From positions 356,007 to 420,006 of the forward strand of contig SDOX01000009.1 in the NCBI GenBank assembly GCA_004565275.1: DNA of 64,000 bases, in the 5' to 3' direction. The translations under genes and the position numbers were made by a program. This stretch comes from Nannochloropsis salina CCMP1776 (Eukaryota; Sar; Eustigmatophyceae; Eustigmatales; Monodopsidaceae). The notes beneath the pieces were generated by a model that saw only the letters and a program-made list of their open reading frames with translations, did not search any database and was not told where the DNA came from. Shown one piece after another: positions 1 through 11,523 of the stretch (positions are counted from its first letter, which is position 1; each line of letters starts with the position of its first letter).

Positions 1-768
1 GAAATTTTCAAGAGACGAACATGTTTTCACTTCATCGCGACTCACCATTGCTTAAAACTGTCGTGGCGCACTGCTTTAAAAGGCTTGTAAGCTCCGGTGC
101 CTTAGCAATGTCGCGGGCGATGATGAGCTAAAATAAAGAGACACGGTTAGTGATATGAGCAAGAAAGGCAATCAGACCGACATGGATACTTTCAAAGGTG
201 CAATCAGTCAAGATGTGGTCATGTATCGAGCAAAAATACGTACTTGTTGGTATAAAGGCATGCTTGGTCGTCAACTCGTTAAGCCTTCAAGCTGTTGTGC
301 ACTTTCTGAAACGTCACGTAATGGCTGTTGTGACGTGATATCGTCAAGTAATGATATAGAGCAGCACGTCGGGAGCCAAACTCGTGACCTTGCTTTTGCT
401 TTTGTAATACCGCGCTGCAATTCTTTTAATGCTGCTGCGCGACGCTCAAAATTGGTCGAATAAATCTAAAGCTTGTAGAGTGTTGAGCACCGTTGATGCG
501 TTGACTTGAGAGCACCAGGGGCTGCCAGGGCAGTGCAGAGAGGGGGCGAGTACCGGAAGGTAGTATGAGAGAAGAAGAGAAGTGGCGGTAATCGAGGGTG
601 AACACGGTGAGCACGGGCATAAAAAATGGTCGTGTGCCGGGGGCTGTGAGGGACAAGGAGTCTCCTCCGGCCTCGGTCGTGCTCCGGCGCTCGCTGAGTA
701 CGGTCACCATTTCGTCCGCTACTCGTTTTTTGCCTGACAACCACCCCGCATCTCCAAGAGGTGGCCCA
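1..768. other. Left-edge flank, no gene recognised
   Basis: Short open frames occur on both strands (for example 155-463 +), but none resembles a known family and none shows a convincing splice context. The last few hundred bases are probably the promoter and 5' leader of the pantothenate kinase that starts at about 769. A gene reaching in from the left cannot be excluded. Confidence 0.4.
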
Positions 769-3330
769 ATGACAGCCTCTGCAGTGCAAGCCGGTGGGGG
801 GGTTGGCAGCGGCAGGCGCGGGACGGGAGGAGGCTCTTGGCAGACGACTCTCTTCGTCCTCCTGGCGGCAGGGGCTGTCGTGGCTGTGGCGGCGCGCACT
901 CGGTCAAAAAAGCGGCGGAGAACCATGTCTTATGTGCTTGGACCTGACGGGAAGCATGTAGACATAGGAGGTAAGCGTAAAGCTGTGCATGTGTGGACTC
1001 GCTTCTGGGCACGGTTGAATGGTGTGATTTTTGGAAGACGCTCCTCACGTGCCGTCCTCTCAATTTGCAGCCATATTCGGCTTAGATGTAGGTGGCACTC
1101 TCAGCAAGCTGGTTTACTTCGAGCAAACACGCAAATCCCGCAAGGTGGAGAGGATGCAGCAGCAGAAGCGCCGAAACTATACTGATAAACCTTTTCAGAA
1201 GAGTACCTTGAAACGAAGCGCCTCGCTCGAGAACCTTAGTACGCCGCGCCACACGAAAGCACTGGATGCCTTCTATGCTTTCATACAAGCCGAAGGCAGT
1301 CCAGTACGTGCAGAGTTGCGTGACGACAACTTGACTTTCTTCTCGCGGGTCCTGGGCGGCGAGTTGCACTTCATGCGCTTCGAAACGCGGTACATGGACA
1401 GAGTGGTCGAGATCGTCAAGTCCAACCGGTGCGTGCCTGTGCTGGCGAGAGCTTTTTCAGGTTTTAGCTCCTAGACTACACTTACATGCTCTCTTGCTTC
1501 CCCTTGCGCCACAGCCTACACCACAGTATCAACAGCATGGGTTGCACAGGGGGCGGCGCCTACAAGTTCTCAGACCTGTTCCAGGAGAGATTGGGCATCG
1601 TGCTGCGGAAGATGGATGAGCTTGACTGTTTGATGAGGGGCTTGGAGTTTGTGTTACAGCACGTTGTTGGGGAGTGCTACACATACAAGCCGGACAAGTC
1701 TCTTTCCCTGCCCTTGCCGTCTCCCGGCGCCGGGGGGCTCGACAACCGCATGAGCTGGCGGGGCTCCCACGCCCCAGGCCTGTCCTCGCCGCACTCCTCT
1801 TCGTGCTCCGGTGCCATATCACCCACTCAATTGCCGGAGGCTCCTCCGCATGAAAAGGCTAAGCCCCGCCGACCCCCCGGCCTCGGTCTCTCTGTCTCCG
1901 CCCCGCTGACTGTGGCCGCGGGGTCGACGGAGGAGCGGAGGCAGCCTCCATACGGAGATGACCGCGGACTGGGGCTGTCTACAACTGCTGAGGTCGCAGG
2001 CGAGTCCCTGTGCAACGTTAATTCGGAGATACCGACGCGCGAGCGAGACCAGCCCGCCTCGTCCTCTCCCTCATCCCCCCCCGGGCGAGGCTACGGTCAA
2101 GAACCTCGCAGGCCACCAACGGTAGGGAAATTCTTCGATTATTTGACAAAATATCCATTCAATCTCCTGTATGCTTCAAATCTCACTTGATATCTTATCG
2201 TCAGAGCACGGGAGCCGCTAACGCTGGCAACTTGAAGCAGGAGTGGAAATACAAGGTCCAGCGATCAGGTGGGTCTAGAGCGAAGCTTTGCGAATGCATA
2301 GCATCGACCGCATATTACCTGGGATGTGTGTAAAATGCTTAATTGCCTTGCCCTCCCTGTCGCTGCAGGCGAGCACGTCATCTATCCGTACCTGGTGGTG
2401 AACATCGGGTCCGGCGTGAGCATCCTCAAGGTGGAGGGGCCTGGCAGGTATGAACGCATATCGGGCAGCAGTCTTGGCGGTGGAACATATTGGGGCTTGT
2501 GTCGGCTACTGACAGGCTGTAAGAGCTTCGATGAAGTACTTGACCTCGCAGAGAAGGGGGATGCAACCATGGTGGACATGACCGTGGGAGACATATACGG
2601 TCGCGGCTACGACAAGTTCCATCTTTCCTCTTCGGTTATCGCTTCGTCCTTTGGTAAACTGGCCACGTGCCACGACCCGGGTGAGGCTATCCGGGAGGAG
2701 GACATGGCTCGCGCCCTATTGATGATGATTACCGGCAACATCGGGCAGGTGGCATATTTGAACGCGGTCATCCACCGAGCCACACATATCTATTTTGTCG
2801 GTAATTTTCTTCGCCACAATAAGATTTCATGTCGCCGCCTTGCTTATGCTATCGACTATTGGAGTGCAGGAAAGATGGAGGCCCTATTTCTCGAGCATGA
2901 AGGTTACTTTGGGGCCTTGGGCGCTTTTCTCAACTCCAGTTACGTCGAGGATCTGCATGCTCACGCTCAAGAAAGCGTTGGCGCGAGTCAAGCCAAAAGG
3001 TCTCACAGAGCCACCCCGAATGACATCGTGGCAGAGCCTGGTACCAGCGAGAGTTGTGGGATGTCAAATGGTAAAGGGGGGAAAGGAGCGAACAAGTCTG
3101 ATCACGCGGCTGCACGACTGCGGCACCACGAATCTATGCCAATACACTCTGATCCCCGCATTAGGGACGCACCGCGACTTGAGTCATTGCGCCTGGAAAA
3201 ATCGTACGGGGGCTTCCTTGAGCCAGTGGTAGACGAATCTGGAGATCCCTTGCTGGGCACAGACCAAAGAGTGTCTGACGGGAGGACAAATCGTTCCTCG
3301 CAATCCGCAGCCGTCGCTACCGAGGTCTGA
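769..3330 (+). CDS. Eukaryotic-type pantothenate kinase (type II PanK)
   Basis: Phosphorylates pantothenate, the first committed step of coenzyme A synthesis. Five exons: 769-970, 1071-1428, 1515-2121, 2205-2268, 2369-3330, giving about 730 residues. Family motifs seen: FGLDVGGTLSKL (ATP phosphate-binding motif near the N-terminus), CTGGGAYKF, VVNIGSGVSIL, SGSSLGGGTYWGL and FLEHEGYFGALGAFL. The first exon encodes a hydrophobic stretch (FVLLAAGAVVAVAA) that could be a membrane anchor or part of a targeting signal; an ATG at 925 in a good context (aaccATG) would omit it. Between the CTGGGAYKF part and the VNIGSG part lies a Ser/Pro-rich insert of roughly 150 residues, and the C-terminus has a hydrophilic tail of over 100 residues, so the protein is longer than a minimal PanK. 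It runs convergently into the PI4-kinase. Confidence 0.9.
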
Positions 3331-3518
3331 TATATCATAAGCATGTGTTTGAGATGCTACAAAAATATATGCCGAAGAACACAGACATACAGGTAGTTGT
3401 TTTTACTTTCATTCCTTGCCAACATTTTTACTGGCGGATCATTTGTTACATTAAGTGCGAAGGAGTGCATCTCGCTTGGCAAAAAGAGTTGCGCAGCCAG
3501 GTTCGATCAAAACGCACT

Positions 3519-6500
3519 CTATATTGATATACCATTCGTGAAATTTTGATATCTCTCATACTGCAAAGTCGTAATGGAGTTGTAGCTTTGAGTTATGAGG
3601 TCTAGAGCAAATGCTACTGTGTCAACCTTAGAGACGGGTAGGCGCCCCCCCGGCAAAAGACGAGCGCGCAAGCGCTGAAGAATGACGGATCTATCGGTGG
3701 CTTGGAAGCAAGGGTACCTCGATTGCTCAGCCATAATTTCCACAAGCGCCATGATGCGTTCCACATTAAGTTGTAGAGCGAAAAAACCCCCGGCAAAGAG
3801 AGCAGCAAACTCATCGAAAAGCGCGCCGTCTACACCTCCCATAACCTCGACCATCTCCGGAGTGAGCTTGAAGGGGGCTGTCTCGATGGAGAAGGAGCCT
3901 CCGGGCGCAATACCCAGAATAAACCCATAATCAATATGTATTAGGTGTCCCTCCGTGTCCAGCAAAATATTTCCATTATGGCGATCCTTGATTTGAAATA
4001 CATAGCATACCAGCGAGTAGGCCGCAAGTGATGTGACGAAGGAATGCTTGGCCTGCAACAACCGGGCGGCGTCGTGTCCATAGCTAGATTGGAAATGGTG
4101 AGCAAGACTGATATAACCATCTTTCTTTTTGAGCGCGTCTAGACTCAACGCATCCGTCAACGTCTCTATAAGGCCAGTGGAGCTTGTTGTAGAGATAATG
4201 CCGTACGGCTCAAGCCAAAGGTCAAGGCCTGCTTCGCGGAAAATGACCTGGCACATTTCGATGAATTGAACCATGCACACTTCTTGTCGCAGATCATCAT
4301 TACTTTTAACAATCATGCTTAAGAGGTCCCATCCTGATCGATTTCCGTCTGGACTGGCGGCCTTGACGCGAGCCCGCTTCGAGGCCCAAGATTCACCAAA
4401 TGCCATGGAAACGAAAAATTGATCGTCTAGATACGAATTCTCCGAGATATTTCGCCTGAAACGCTGATCTTTGGCCACTAGCATGTCAAATTCAGCTTTG
4501 GTCAGGTTTCCTTTTTTAAATTCCTGGATGGCAGTAGCTACAGCGGGCGAGACTTCAGAAGTCATTTTTGCGTCTGCTCCTCCTGTGGTACCGACACAGA
4601 CATCTTCAACTCGCATACCCTGTTCAACCGTACATCTTTCATTATGCAAATGAAAAATATGGTTCGAATTGGACGCTGCTGTCGAAGAACTTTGGTCATG
4701 CTCTCCAGAAAAATGTTGGAAGGCTTCGTTCGTGGTGAGCTCTAAGACGTCGACCCTCGTCCTGCGACGTCTTGTTTGGACCATTTGCAACACCTCCGAC
4801 TTGCTAGCATAGCGCTGCATCGCATTTGGAGCCACAGTGTACGGAACATTATCAAGGTGAAGGTTACTTTTCGCTCGGATTGCCGCGTTGCGAGCCAAGT
4901 AAGATGCCTGATCAACTTCCTCTCGAGCTTCCGATGCTGAGCCGCCTGCTTCCAGCTTCGCCTGCCCACCGCTCTGATGACAAACAGCACCGAGTTCCAG
5001 ACTGCTCATTCGCTCATGGAGCGCTCCTTTGTCCAGCAAATGCTCTGCCTCCTGCTTCGACATGTACTCCGCGGACGTGCTCGAGCGACGGGCTGTCTGC
5101 CCGTTACTTCCAGCCTCGACCTTTCCTTTTTCGCCCAATGTACTACCACGCTTGGGATGCTGAGCGAGCCGAATAACTTCGAAACAGACCAATATAGGGA
5201 CGCGCGCTTTACTGCGGAAAACAACGCCTTCATCCACGCACAGACGGATTATCCCTGGCATGCTTTCAAGGTCGCGCGAGAGCGGGAAGTAGACGCCCCG
5301 ATAATGGTGCTGAATGCGCTGCAATGAAGCGCGCAAAGTTTCTTTTCGAAGACTGGGATCAATGTGTCGTAAACTTTCTGCTGTGTCTGTCAAGGATTTG
5401 ACGAGGTTTATTTGTGCTGTGAACGCTATTAAGTCCTCAAAATTCCCAGTCGACTCTTTGTCGCCGAGGCCGGCAGAAGGAGGTCCTGCCCCTTGTGCCT
5501 TGCGACTCCGTTGCCCACAAAAAGAGCTGTCAAAGGCGCGTGAGGACTCCGCAACAGCCAGAGCAGCAGCACTGGGATCGTCCCCGATCTCCCCGTGCAT
5601 CTTTCGGAAGGTCGTCATGGGCGGGAACGGGCGAAGCAAGGGGTGCTGTCGGGTCTCTTGCACAATTGCCCACTCCCGTCGGAGGAGGGCGAGCTGTGCC
5701 GGTGCCGCGAGGCTGAAAATGTTCAACATCTCTACACTGAACTCATGCGCAGCACCCCGGATGGCCGCCTCTATGCGGAGAGTCAAACGGATTATGCGGC
5801 CTCGGCGAGCCATTAACCAGGGCGGGGCGTTCGTGTGGAGGGTGTCCTCGTAGTAGCCCATCATGGACCACACCACGCGCAGAGGGATCTGGGCCGAGCA
5901 CACGCAGCATATTTTGACCAGAAAATCCTCTAACGCTTCGAGCTGCAAAATTTGATTCACGCCGCCATCATCCGACTTGAGCACGTATATCTGTAGGAGC
6001 TGGGGCAGGACAAATTCCACAGCGGCTAGGTCAGATCGTGCAATCAACAGAAGGCGTTCCAGAATGAGGGCGTACTTGACAGGTTGCCCCTCATCCCGAA
6101 GATCAAAAAGCAAGCGCAGCAGCGTGATGGCGTCGTCGCCCACGCCGGGCTGCATCAAGGTGACTTTAAAGTCTCCCAGCATGCTGTTCACTCGCTCGTC
6201 CTGGAGACGAGCGTCGGCTTTCAGGAGCTCGCTGAACTCCTTGGCATCGATCTGGCCACCGTCATACAGCTGCCATGCCAACAGTGCCTCCGCCGAGGGC
6301 CGTCGGAAGACTCTGTTCTTCGCGGAATTCTTGTCCGCCACGGGGCAGCCCTCCAACGCCAGCTCGTAGAGGTGAGTCCGCAGGGTGGCACTCAGAAGCT
6401 TTAAATGATTCAGGAAGTACTGTGCCAGGAAACAATTCCGACACACCCGCACCGCTTGTTGGTATTGAAAATGGAGCAGGGGGACTTCATCTGAGCAGTA

Positions 6501-7508
6501 TTCCGAGGAAAAGGAGCCAGCGCAGCTCAGGCACGAATGTCGGGGGTTCGAGCGGCCGAGGGGCTGTCCGCTGATGCCGCACGTGTCGCTATCTTGTCGG
6601 CACTCGCCGCCTGTGACAACATCACTCGCATCAGACCTCTCGGGTAAAGCGGAGGGGTAAGGGGTTCTGCGCATAGGTTTGTCGGCCATGCCTTTGCGTG
6701 TCCTGCTACTCGTCGTGCTCGGCCCTGGTATCCCGCTCGTCGGTATTCCCCCTGCACTGACCGCAGTATCAGGACGGCTCACTTCGCAATGTCTTCTGGA
6801 GTCTACCTGTACCCCTGTCACTCCTGCCAAAGGCATTCCATCTAATAAATTACATTCATTTCTTGGACTAGTCCCTTCGTAAATTTTCGCCTGGTTCCGT
6901 CCCTCTCCAACCCTCTCCATCCCGTCATCCGCGTCCTTCATTTCCACGCCTTTCTCACAAATTCCATCAGGACAGCCATGATCAGAATTATATTCTCCGT
7001 CCTCTGTTTGTTTCCTCCTCCCTTCGTCGTGGACATGTGCACGCCCCACCGTCCTTCGCATCTCCTTTTCCTCCTCTTCCTCCTCTTCTTCCACCTCATC
7101 CTCATCCTCACCATCTTCCACTTCCTTCTGGCTAATTTTTATGAATGTTTCACTTGTCACATTCCTCATCCCGAACCTGACCTGCAGGCCAACGCGTACG
7201 GCAGATAGCCAGTACTCCAGGTCCTCTTTGCTATGGGCCACGGCATAATAAGTTGTACCCTGTGTCGACAAAAATAAGAAGCCGAACACATAGTTCTGGT
7301 AGCGGGCTTTTCCGTCCCATGGTGAAACACCAATAACATCCACCTCGGAGCGCGGTCGCTGCCTCAACGCCGCCTCGTCCTCCGTGTCGTAGTCCCACAA
7401 GGTTGTCCCCGCCAGCACGCAGTACACGCGTTGCATGGCCGAAGGACTTCCACCCCCATCCCGGGCTGTGCACTTCCACAAGTACCCCTGACGCGAAGAG
7501 GACATCAA
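3519..7508 (-). CDS. Phosphatidylinositol 4-kinase (type III beta-like) with N-terminal PH and FYVE-like domains
   Basis: A single uninterrupted frame of 1329 residues. Residues 1-112 look like a PH domain (GYLWK near the start, ending with the EYWLSAV helix). Residues 130-150 are an acidic Glu run. Residues about 303-360 are FYVE-like: RHSCLSC, a Cys at 338 and VCRNCF, with the first Cys pair more widely spaced (C303 and C310) than usual. A PIK helical region follows around 395-600. The C-terminal catalytic domain (about 1050-1320) has NDDLRQE, KDRHNGNILLD (catalytic loop) and HIDYGFILG (metal-binding loop), closest to PI4K III beta. It should make PI4P on Golgi or endosomal membranes; the lipid-binding N-terminus suggests recruitment by phosphoinositides. 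Divergent from SKP1. Class I or III PI3K is less likely because the loops fit PI4K better. Confidence 0.9.
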   Translation of the reverse strand: MMSSSRQGYLWKCTARDGGGSPSAMQRVYCVLAGTTLWDYDTEDEAALRQRPRSEVDVIGVSPWDGKARYQNYVFGFLFLSTQGTTYYAVAHSKEDLEYWLSAVRVGLQVRFGMRNVTSETFIKISQKEVEDGEDEDEVEEEEEEEEKEMRRTVGRAHVHDEGRRKQTEDGEYNSDHGCPDGICEKGVEMKDADDGMERVGEGRNQAKIYEGTSPRNECNLLDGMPLAGVTGVQVDSRRHCEVSRPDTAVSAGGIPTSGIPGPSTTSSRTRKGMADKPMRRTPYPSALPERSDASDVVTGGECRQDSDTCGISGQPLGRSNPRHSCLSCAGSFSSEYCSDEVPLLHFQYQQAVRVCRNCFLAQYFLNHLKLLSATLRTHLYELALEGCPVADKNSAKNRVFRRPSAEALLAWQLYDGGQIDAKEFSELLKADARLQDERVNSMLGDFKVTLMQPGVGDDAITLLRLLFDLRDEGQPVKYALILERLLLIARSDLAAVEFVLPQLLQIYVLKSDDGGVNQILQLEALEDFLVKICCVCSAQIPLRVVWSMMGYYEDTLHTNAPPWLMARRGRIIRLTLRIEAAIRGAAHEFSVEMLNIFSLAAPAQLALLRREWAIVQETRQHPLLRPFPPMTTFRKMHGEIGDDPSAAALAVAESSRAFDSSFCGQRSRKAQGAGPPSAGLGDKESTGNFEDLIAFTAQINLVKSLTDTAESLRHIDPSLRKETLRASLQRIQHHYRGVYFPLSRDLESMPGIIRLCVDEGVVFRSKARVPILVCFEVIRLAQHPKRGSTLGEKGKVEAGSNGQTARRSSTSAEYMSKQEAEHLLDKGALHERMSSLELGAVCHQSGGQAKLEAGGSASEAREEVDQASYLARNAAIRAKSNLHLDNVPYTVAPNAMQRYASKSEVLQMVQTRRRRTRVDVLELTTNEAFQHFSGEHDQSSSTAASNSNHIFHLHNERCTVEQGMRVEDVCVGTTGGADAKMTSEVSPAVATAIQEFKKGNLTKAEFDMLVAKDQRFRRNISENSYLDDQFFVSMAFGESWASKRARVKAASPDGNRSGWDLLSMIVKSNDDLRQEVCMVQFIEMCQVIFREAGLDLWLEPYGIISTTSSTGLIETLTDALSLDALKKKDGYISLAHHFQSSYGHDAARLLQAKHSFVTSLAAYSLVCYVFQIKDRHNGNILLDTEGHLIHIDYGFILGIAPGGSFSIETAPFKLTPEMVEVMGGVDGALFDEFAALFAGGFFALQLNVERIMALVEIMAEQSRYPCFQATDRSVILQRLRARLLPGGRLPVSKVDTVAFALDLITQSYNSITTLQYERYQNFTNGISI

Positions 7509-8408
7509 GCCTTAGTTTGGGCTCGTCAAATTCATGGCAAAGCGATCGGGTAGTGGTGAGTGCTCTCGCCTCAGGTCTGCTCCCCTCCCTGTCCAGAGTG
7601 ATTTGCGATTGGTTGAAGAGACGCGGGTTTCATGTGAATGTAAGCTACGAAAACGAAGAACGCTATGCTCAGCTAAAATAGCCGGTTCCGTGAGGGGCGA
7701 GAGAGTATATACGTCCTGCGACAGCGCCACCCCCCTCCTCCTCGGCGCGGAGCGATTCGAAAACGGCTTGGCAGTGGAATTCGGATTAGGAGGACGATAC
7801 GAGAAGCCAGGCGCCGAAGTGATGACACGTGAAACCATTGAAGACGTTGTAGTCCCATGACAGTCTTATTGTATGGCAATGGTGCGACAAAAAGACATAG
7901 TGTCCACGCTGTTGGCCGCGGCATGCGAACTCACGGAATTTCTTCGCCAAGACGCCATGTACAGCTCGAACTAGCTCAACATGCGAAGCACAAATCGAAC
8001 TCCGTGAAAATGATTGACTGTTGCGCAAACGTGCCTGCATGCTTACTAGAGCTTAGAAGACATGCACGAAATTGATACCTCGTTGATGCATAGTGAAAGG
8101 CATGAAAGGCGTTTTCCAAACCTCCCGCGGCCTCTCATCTAGTGGAGATGAAAGACGACCATGTTGTCGAGTGTGCTTACCAATCCGATCAGCCTCGTAG
8201 GCGTCTATTAGCAGGGACAGAATCACAACAGTGCTTTCAATCATGTCGCCTGGAAAGCATTGTAGGAAACCGCTTTTCGCTTCCCGCCGAGAATCCTCGT
8301 TCTCCTCTAATTTCTCTTGGACTCCCGCGGGCTCATCCCGTTACCTAACTTTTCTTTTCATGTCATGATTGGGTGTAGCGCAAACCTTTCTTGGACTTCA
8401 GAGGCAGT
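7509..8408. other. Divergent intergenic region PI4K / SKP1
   Basis: About 900 bases between two divergent genes. Small overlapping frames on both strands do not look like protein families. It presumably holds both promoters; no clear TATA element or repeat was noticed. Confidence 0.5.
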
Positions 8409-9388
8409 ATGGGTGACAAAGCGAAGGGAGCAGAATCCGGGAAAGTGGTACATTTAGTGAGCCAGGAGGGAGACCAGTACGAGGTTGAGGTCTCAGTCTG
8501 CAAAATGAGTGAACTGGTGAAAACAATGCTTCCGGATGGTAAGTAAATGATATTTTCAGAAAATGGATGAGGAGCTACACAAAGGGAGGTAGGGAAGTGT
8601 TGGCGAGCACATTGTCTGTGAAATTGTGACATGAGACACTTCGAGTTATTTAAGGCCCTAAGCTGGGGTTCCTAACGTTAGCATTTTGATGACTTAAAGC
8701 AAAATAAGTGCCCTACACTTAAACGCATGTCCTCTCCTTTCCCAGACGATGACAGCAGCGAAACACAGGAGATCCCTCTCCCTAATGTCAAGAACAACGT
8801 GCTTGCGAAAGTGATTGAATTTTGCAAACACCACAAGGAGGACCCCATGAACGACATTGAGAAGGTGATGGGTAGAGGTCGATATGGGCAGGTTTCCGAG
8901 GTCGTGTAGTAATCTGACGCTTTCATTTTCCGCTGGCATATATAGCCTCTGAAAAGTGCGAACATGCACGAGGTGGTGCAAGACTGGTACGCCAACTTCG
9001 TCAACGTGGATCAGGAGCTTCTCTTCGAACTGATTCTGGCAGCGAACTACATGGACATTAAGCCACTACTAGATCTTACATGTGCTACCGTGGCTAGCAT
9101 GATAAAGGGGAAGACACCGGAGGAAATCCGCCGCACCTTTAATATCACCAACGACTTCACCCCGGAAGAGGAGGCGCAAGTCAGGGAGGAGAACAAGTGG
9201 TGTGAGGTACGTGTCGCGGACTAAGCGCTTGGGAGACCCTGCGGCTTGTTCTCTAGCTTGTCATATCTACTCCGCATCGAAAGGTCAAGACACCCAATTC
9301 GAATGATTCCGTAAGATAGTGACCATGTCGTGATCGTCCTGCCTGCGCCCTTCACTCACGCGTCTCGCACCACTCGTAGGAGGTGTGA
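8409..9388 (+). CDS. SKP1: SKP1, SCF ubiquitin-ligase adaptor
   Basis: Bridges cullin-1 to F-box proteins in SCF E3 ubiquitin ligases (cytosol and nucleus). Exons 8409-8538, 8746-8864, 8946-9206 and a proposed nine-base terminal exon 9380-9388; about 172 residues, normal for the family. Motifs: MSELVKTML in the N-terminal BTB/POZ fold, [10 protein letters not shown], then in the last large exon [48 protein letters not shown] and ENKWCE, the F-box-binding C-terminus. With the last intron spliced (gtacgt donor at 9207, ctcgtag acceptor at 9379) the protein ends WCEEV, close to the usual WCEEK; without splicing it ends WCEVRVAD at 9224. I prefer the spliced form. Convergent with eIF3m. Confidence 0.93.
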
Positions 9389-9827
9389 AGGCGACAGCGA
9401 TGGCGAGAACAAGAACGTCAGGAATGCTGTACTTTGTTCAAAGCGTGAAAGTGGGGCTCTAAACCAGGAATGGAAGTGTAGTGAATGCTCGATGACAGCC
9501 CCCGAATAAGGAGGGACTGTTGTGTACGGAGTCCATCGTCTGCCCCTCTCGTACGACTGACAGGTTTTGCCGAAGGGTTTGTGTCTTGATAGACGCTGGA
9601 GAACCGGGGCAAAGAGAAAGGAACGTCGGTCGAGAAAGTAGGATACAAGCACGTGGCAAAGGAAACGAAAGGACGTAAAGCTTCACAACAGTCTACGCCG
9701 TGCTTTCCGTTGAGACGTACTTCTTCATGAAACTAAGCTACATCCCAGTGCTGTCCCTCCAATTAAGATTTATCAATTGAGGAAGGAGATCAGATTTTCA
9801 TTTTCTCGAGTTAAAACACTGTCACTC
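9389..9827. other. Convergent intergenic region SKP1 / eIF3m
   Basis: About 440 bases separating the 3' ends of two convergent genes. Short minus-strand frames in 9356-9686 have no family resemblance. Nothing else recognised. Confidence 0.5.
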
Positions 9828-11523
9828 CTAGTTGGAATGAGAGGAGCGTACATACTGTTGGCTCTCTTGAACTCGCGAGGCCTGAGTACGCGCTCCTTTC
9901 TTCTCCCTGAGTGAAACAAGAAGGCTGCTGACATTCTGTCGCCAAATGTGGAGTTTTTCCTGGAGTCTAAGCCAGTTTTGAGGAGAAAAATGCCTATGAG
10001 AGGCGCGGGTGACCATCACTACCTCTTGCTCCTGGTCCATTTTCGCCTCTAGAAGGCGCGCGGTGATAGCCTCTACTATCCAACTTTCCACATCTTCATG
10101 AGGCACCTGCAACGTCGCTGAGATGGCCTCATAAGGAATTTCTTCGTACTCTGCGGCCAGCAGGCTGAGTGAAAGGAGGCGCATGTCACGCAGCGCTTTC
10201 TCTCGACCCACTCCATTTGCTTCCAAGACGCCCGGATTTCGGTCTTCATATTCCGTCAAATCTGCAAGCTTGCCAAAACAAAAAATCTCCAGAAGCTCAT
10301 GCACAGCTTTGTGCGCCGGATCAGAGGCCAGGCGCTTGACGGCCGGCAAGCTCAACAGGTCAGACGCTGACCTGAGCGCGTTCAGGGGCTCTCTGACGGC
10401 TCCAATCACGCCCTTGACCGCGAGCGCAACTGTTACCGGCGTATCAAGACCGGGATCTGTCTCCCGGAAAGTTGCCAGGTACTTGATGAGAAAGAGCTGA
10501 GCTTCAGCTACCTTCCCAGAGCCAGCCAAGGTTTCCGACACAAGCAGGTACAATCGTCGCTCGTCCTCCGCAGAGAGATGCCGCCAATTCTTTTTCCAGT
10601 TTTCCAAATCGGCAAAAAATTCTGACAATATATCAAGCTTTAGCGAGAGTCGTCGTGATGAGAGATGGATTATCAAGACTGAGCGCAGTTCTAGATCGAG
10701 AAAAAAACACTTGACATGACCACACTTAAGCAAAAACCTCCATTTTTCCTCCTCTATTACCTGCTTCGTGTCACGAGCATACTCGATGATGACTAGAAGA
10801 ACTTGAAAGCGCTCAGCTGTGCCCGATTTCAAGAGATTGTAGAAGTTGCAAAGGAGCTTCAACCTTCGTAAATTGTGCAATCGACTTAGTTTTAGAACAG
10901 TCAGGCTACCGAGGACGAGACCGCCAGGATAATATGAATATCAAATTTGCCCTGGTGGAAAATTACATCTAACCTGAGACTGGGTTTTTCCTCCACAGAC
11001 GCGCGTAAGTTAGAGAGGATCTTATCGACCATAATCGGGAGGTCTTCCGGGTCCGACAAGCGATCCAACAACGATATCAATACCTGTTCATTTACAGGGC
11101 CGCCAAAATAAATGTATGTTAGACAAATGTACGAGCAACGTTTAAAGGGGATGGCTCTCATGCGACGCGCGATTTCACCGGAAGAAATTCACCTGGTACG
11201 AGCCCTCAATGTCCTTCTCTGTTGGCCGAGCCATGATCACCGCACTTTGGGCCAGTATCAACTCTATCAACTTCCGTGCCCTAGCGTAGTCTGTGCATTC
11301 TTTTGCTGCATCTGAGAGATCATGCGATGGGAACAGAGAAAGGCTCATTATATCACTTTCTTGAAGCGCTCCATCTCCTCTCTTCCTTACCTCGAAACTG
11401 TGACCGCGTAGATTCCGGAAGCGCATCTGCGATTGACTTGATAAGACGATCGTAGGCCGTTCGATCTACGATAGACAATAAGCTTGAGGGCTCTGAAGAT
11501 ACGGAGGCACTATCTGCTGGCAT
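9828..11523 (-). CDS. EIF3M: Translation initiation factor eIF3 subunit M (PCI domain)
   Basis: A PCI-domain core subunit of the eIF3 complex on the 40S ribosome. Four exons on the minus strand: 11523-11391, 11311-11193, 11083-10974, 10863-9828; about 465 residues. Junctions restore the family motif EKPSLRLKLLCNFYNLL (exons 3/4), equivalent to RPSLRLQLLSNLF in animals. The C-terminal PCI/winged-helix part shows HEDVESWIVEAI, KMDQEQEVVMVTRASHRHF and WLRLQEKLHIWRQNV. The start is taken at the ATG at 11523; a tttccaattgcag-like acceptor at about 11579 just upstream in the same frame hints at an additional 5' exon, so the extreme N-terminus is uncertain. It is slightly longer than animal eIF3m. 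Confidence 0.88.

Noticed and set aside
7512-7860. Overlapping 108-residue frames on both strands upstream of the PI4-kinase
   Set aside because: Mirror-image open frames of similar length in non-coding DNA; no motif on either strand.
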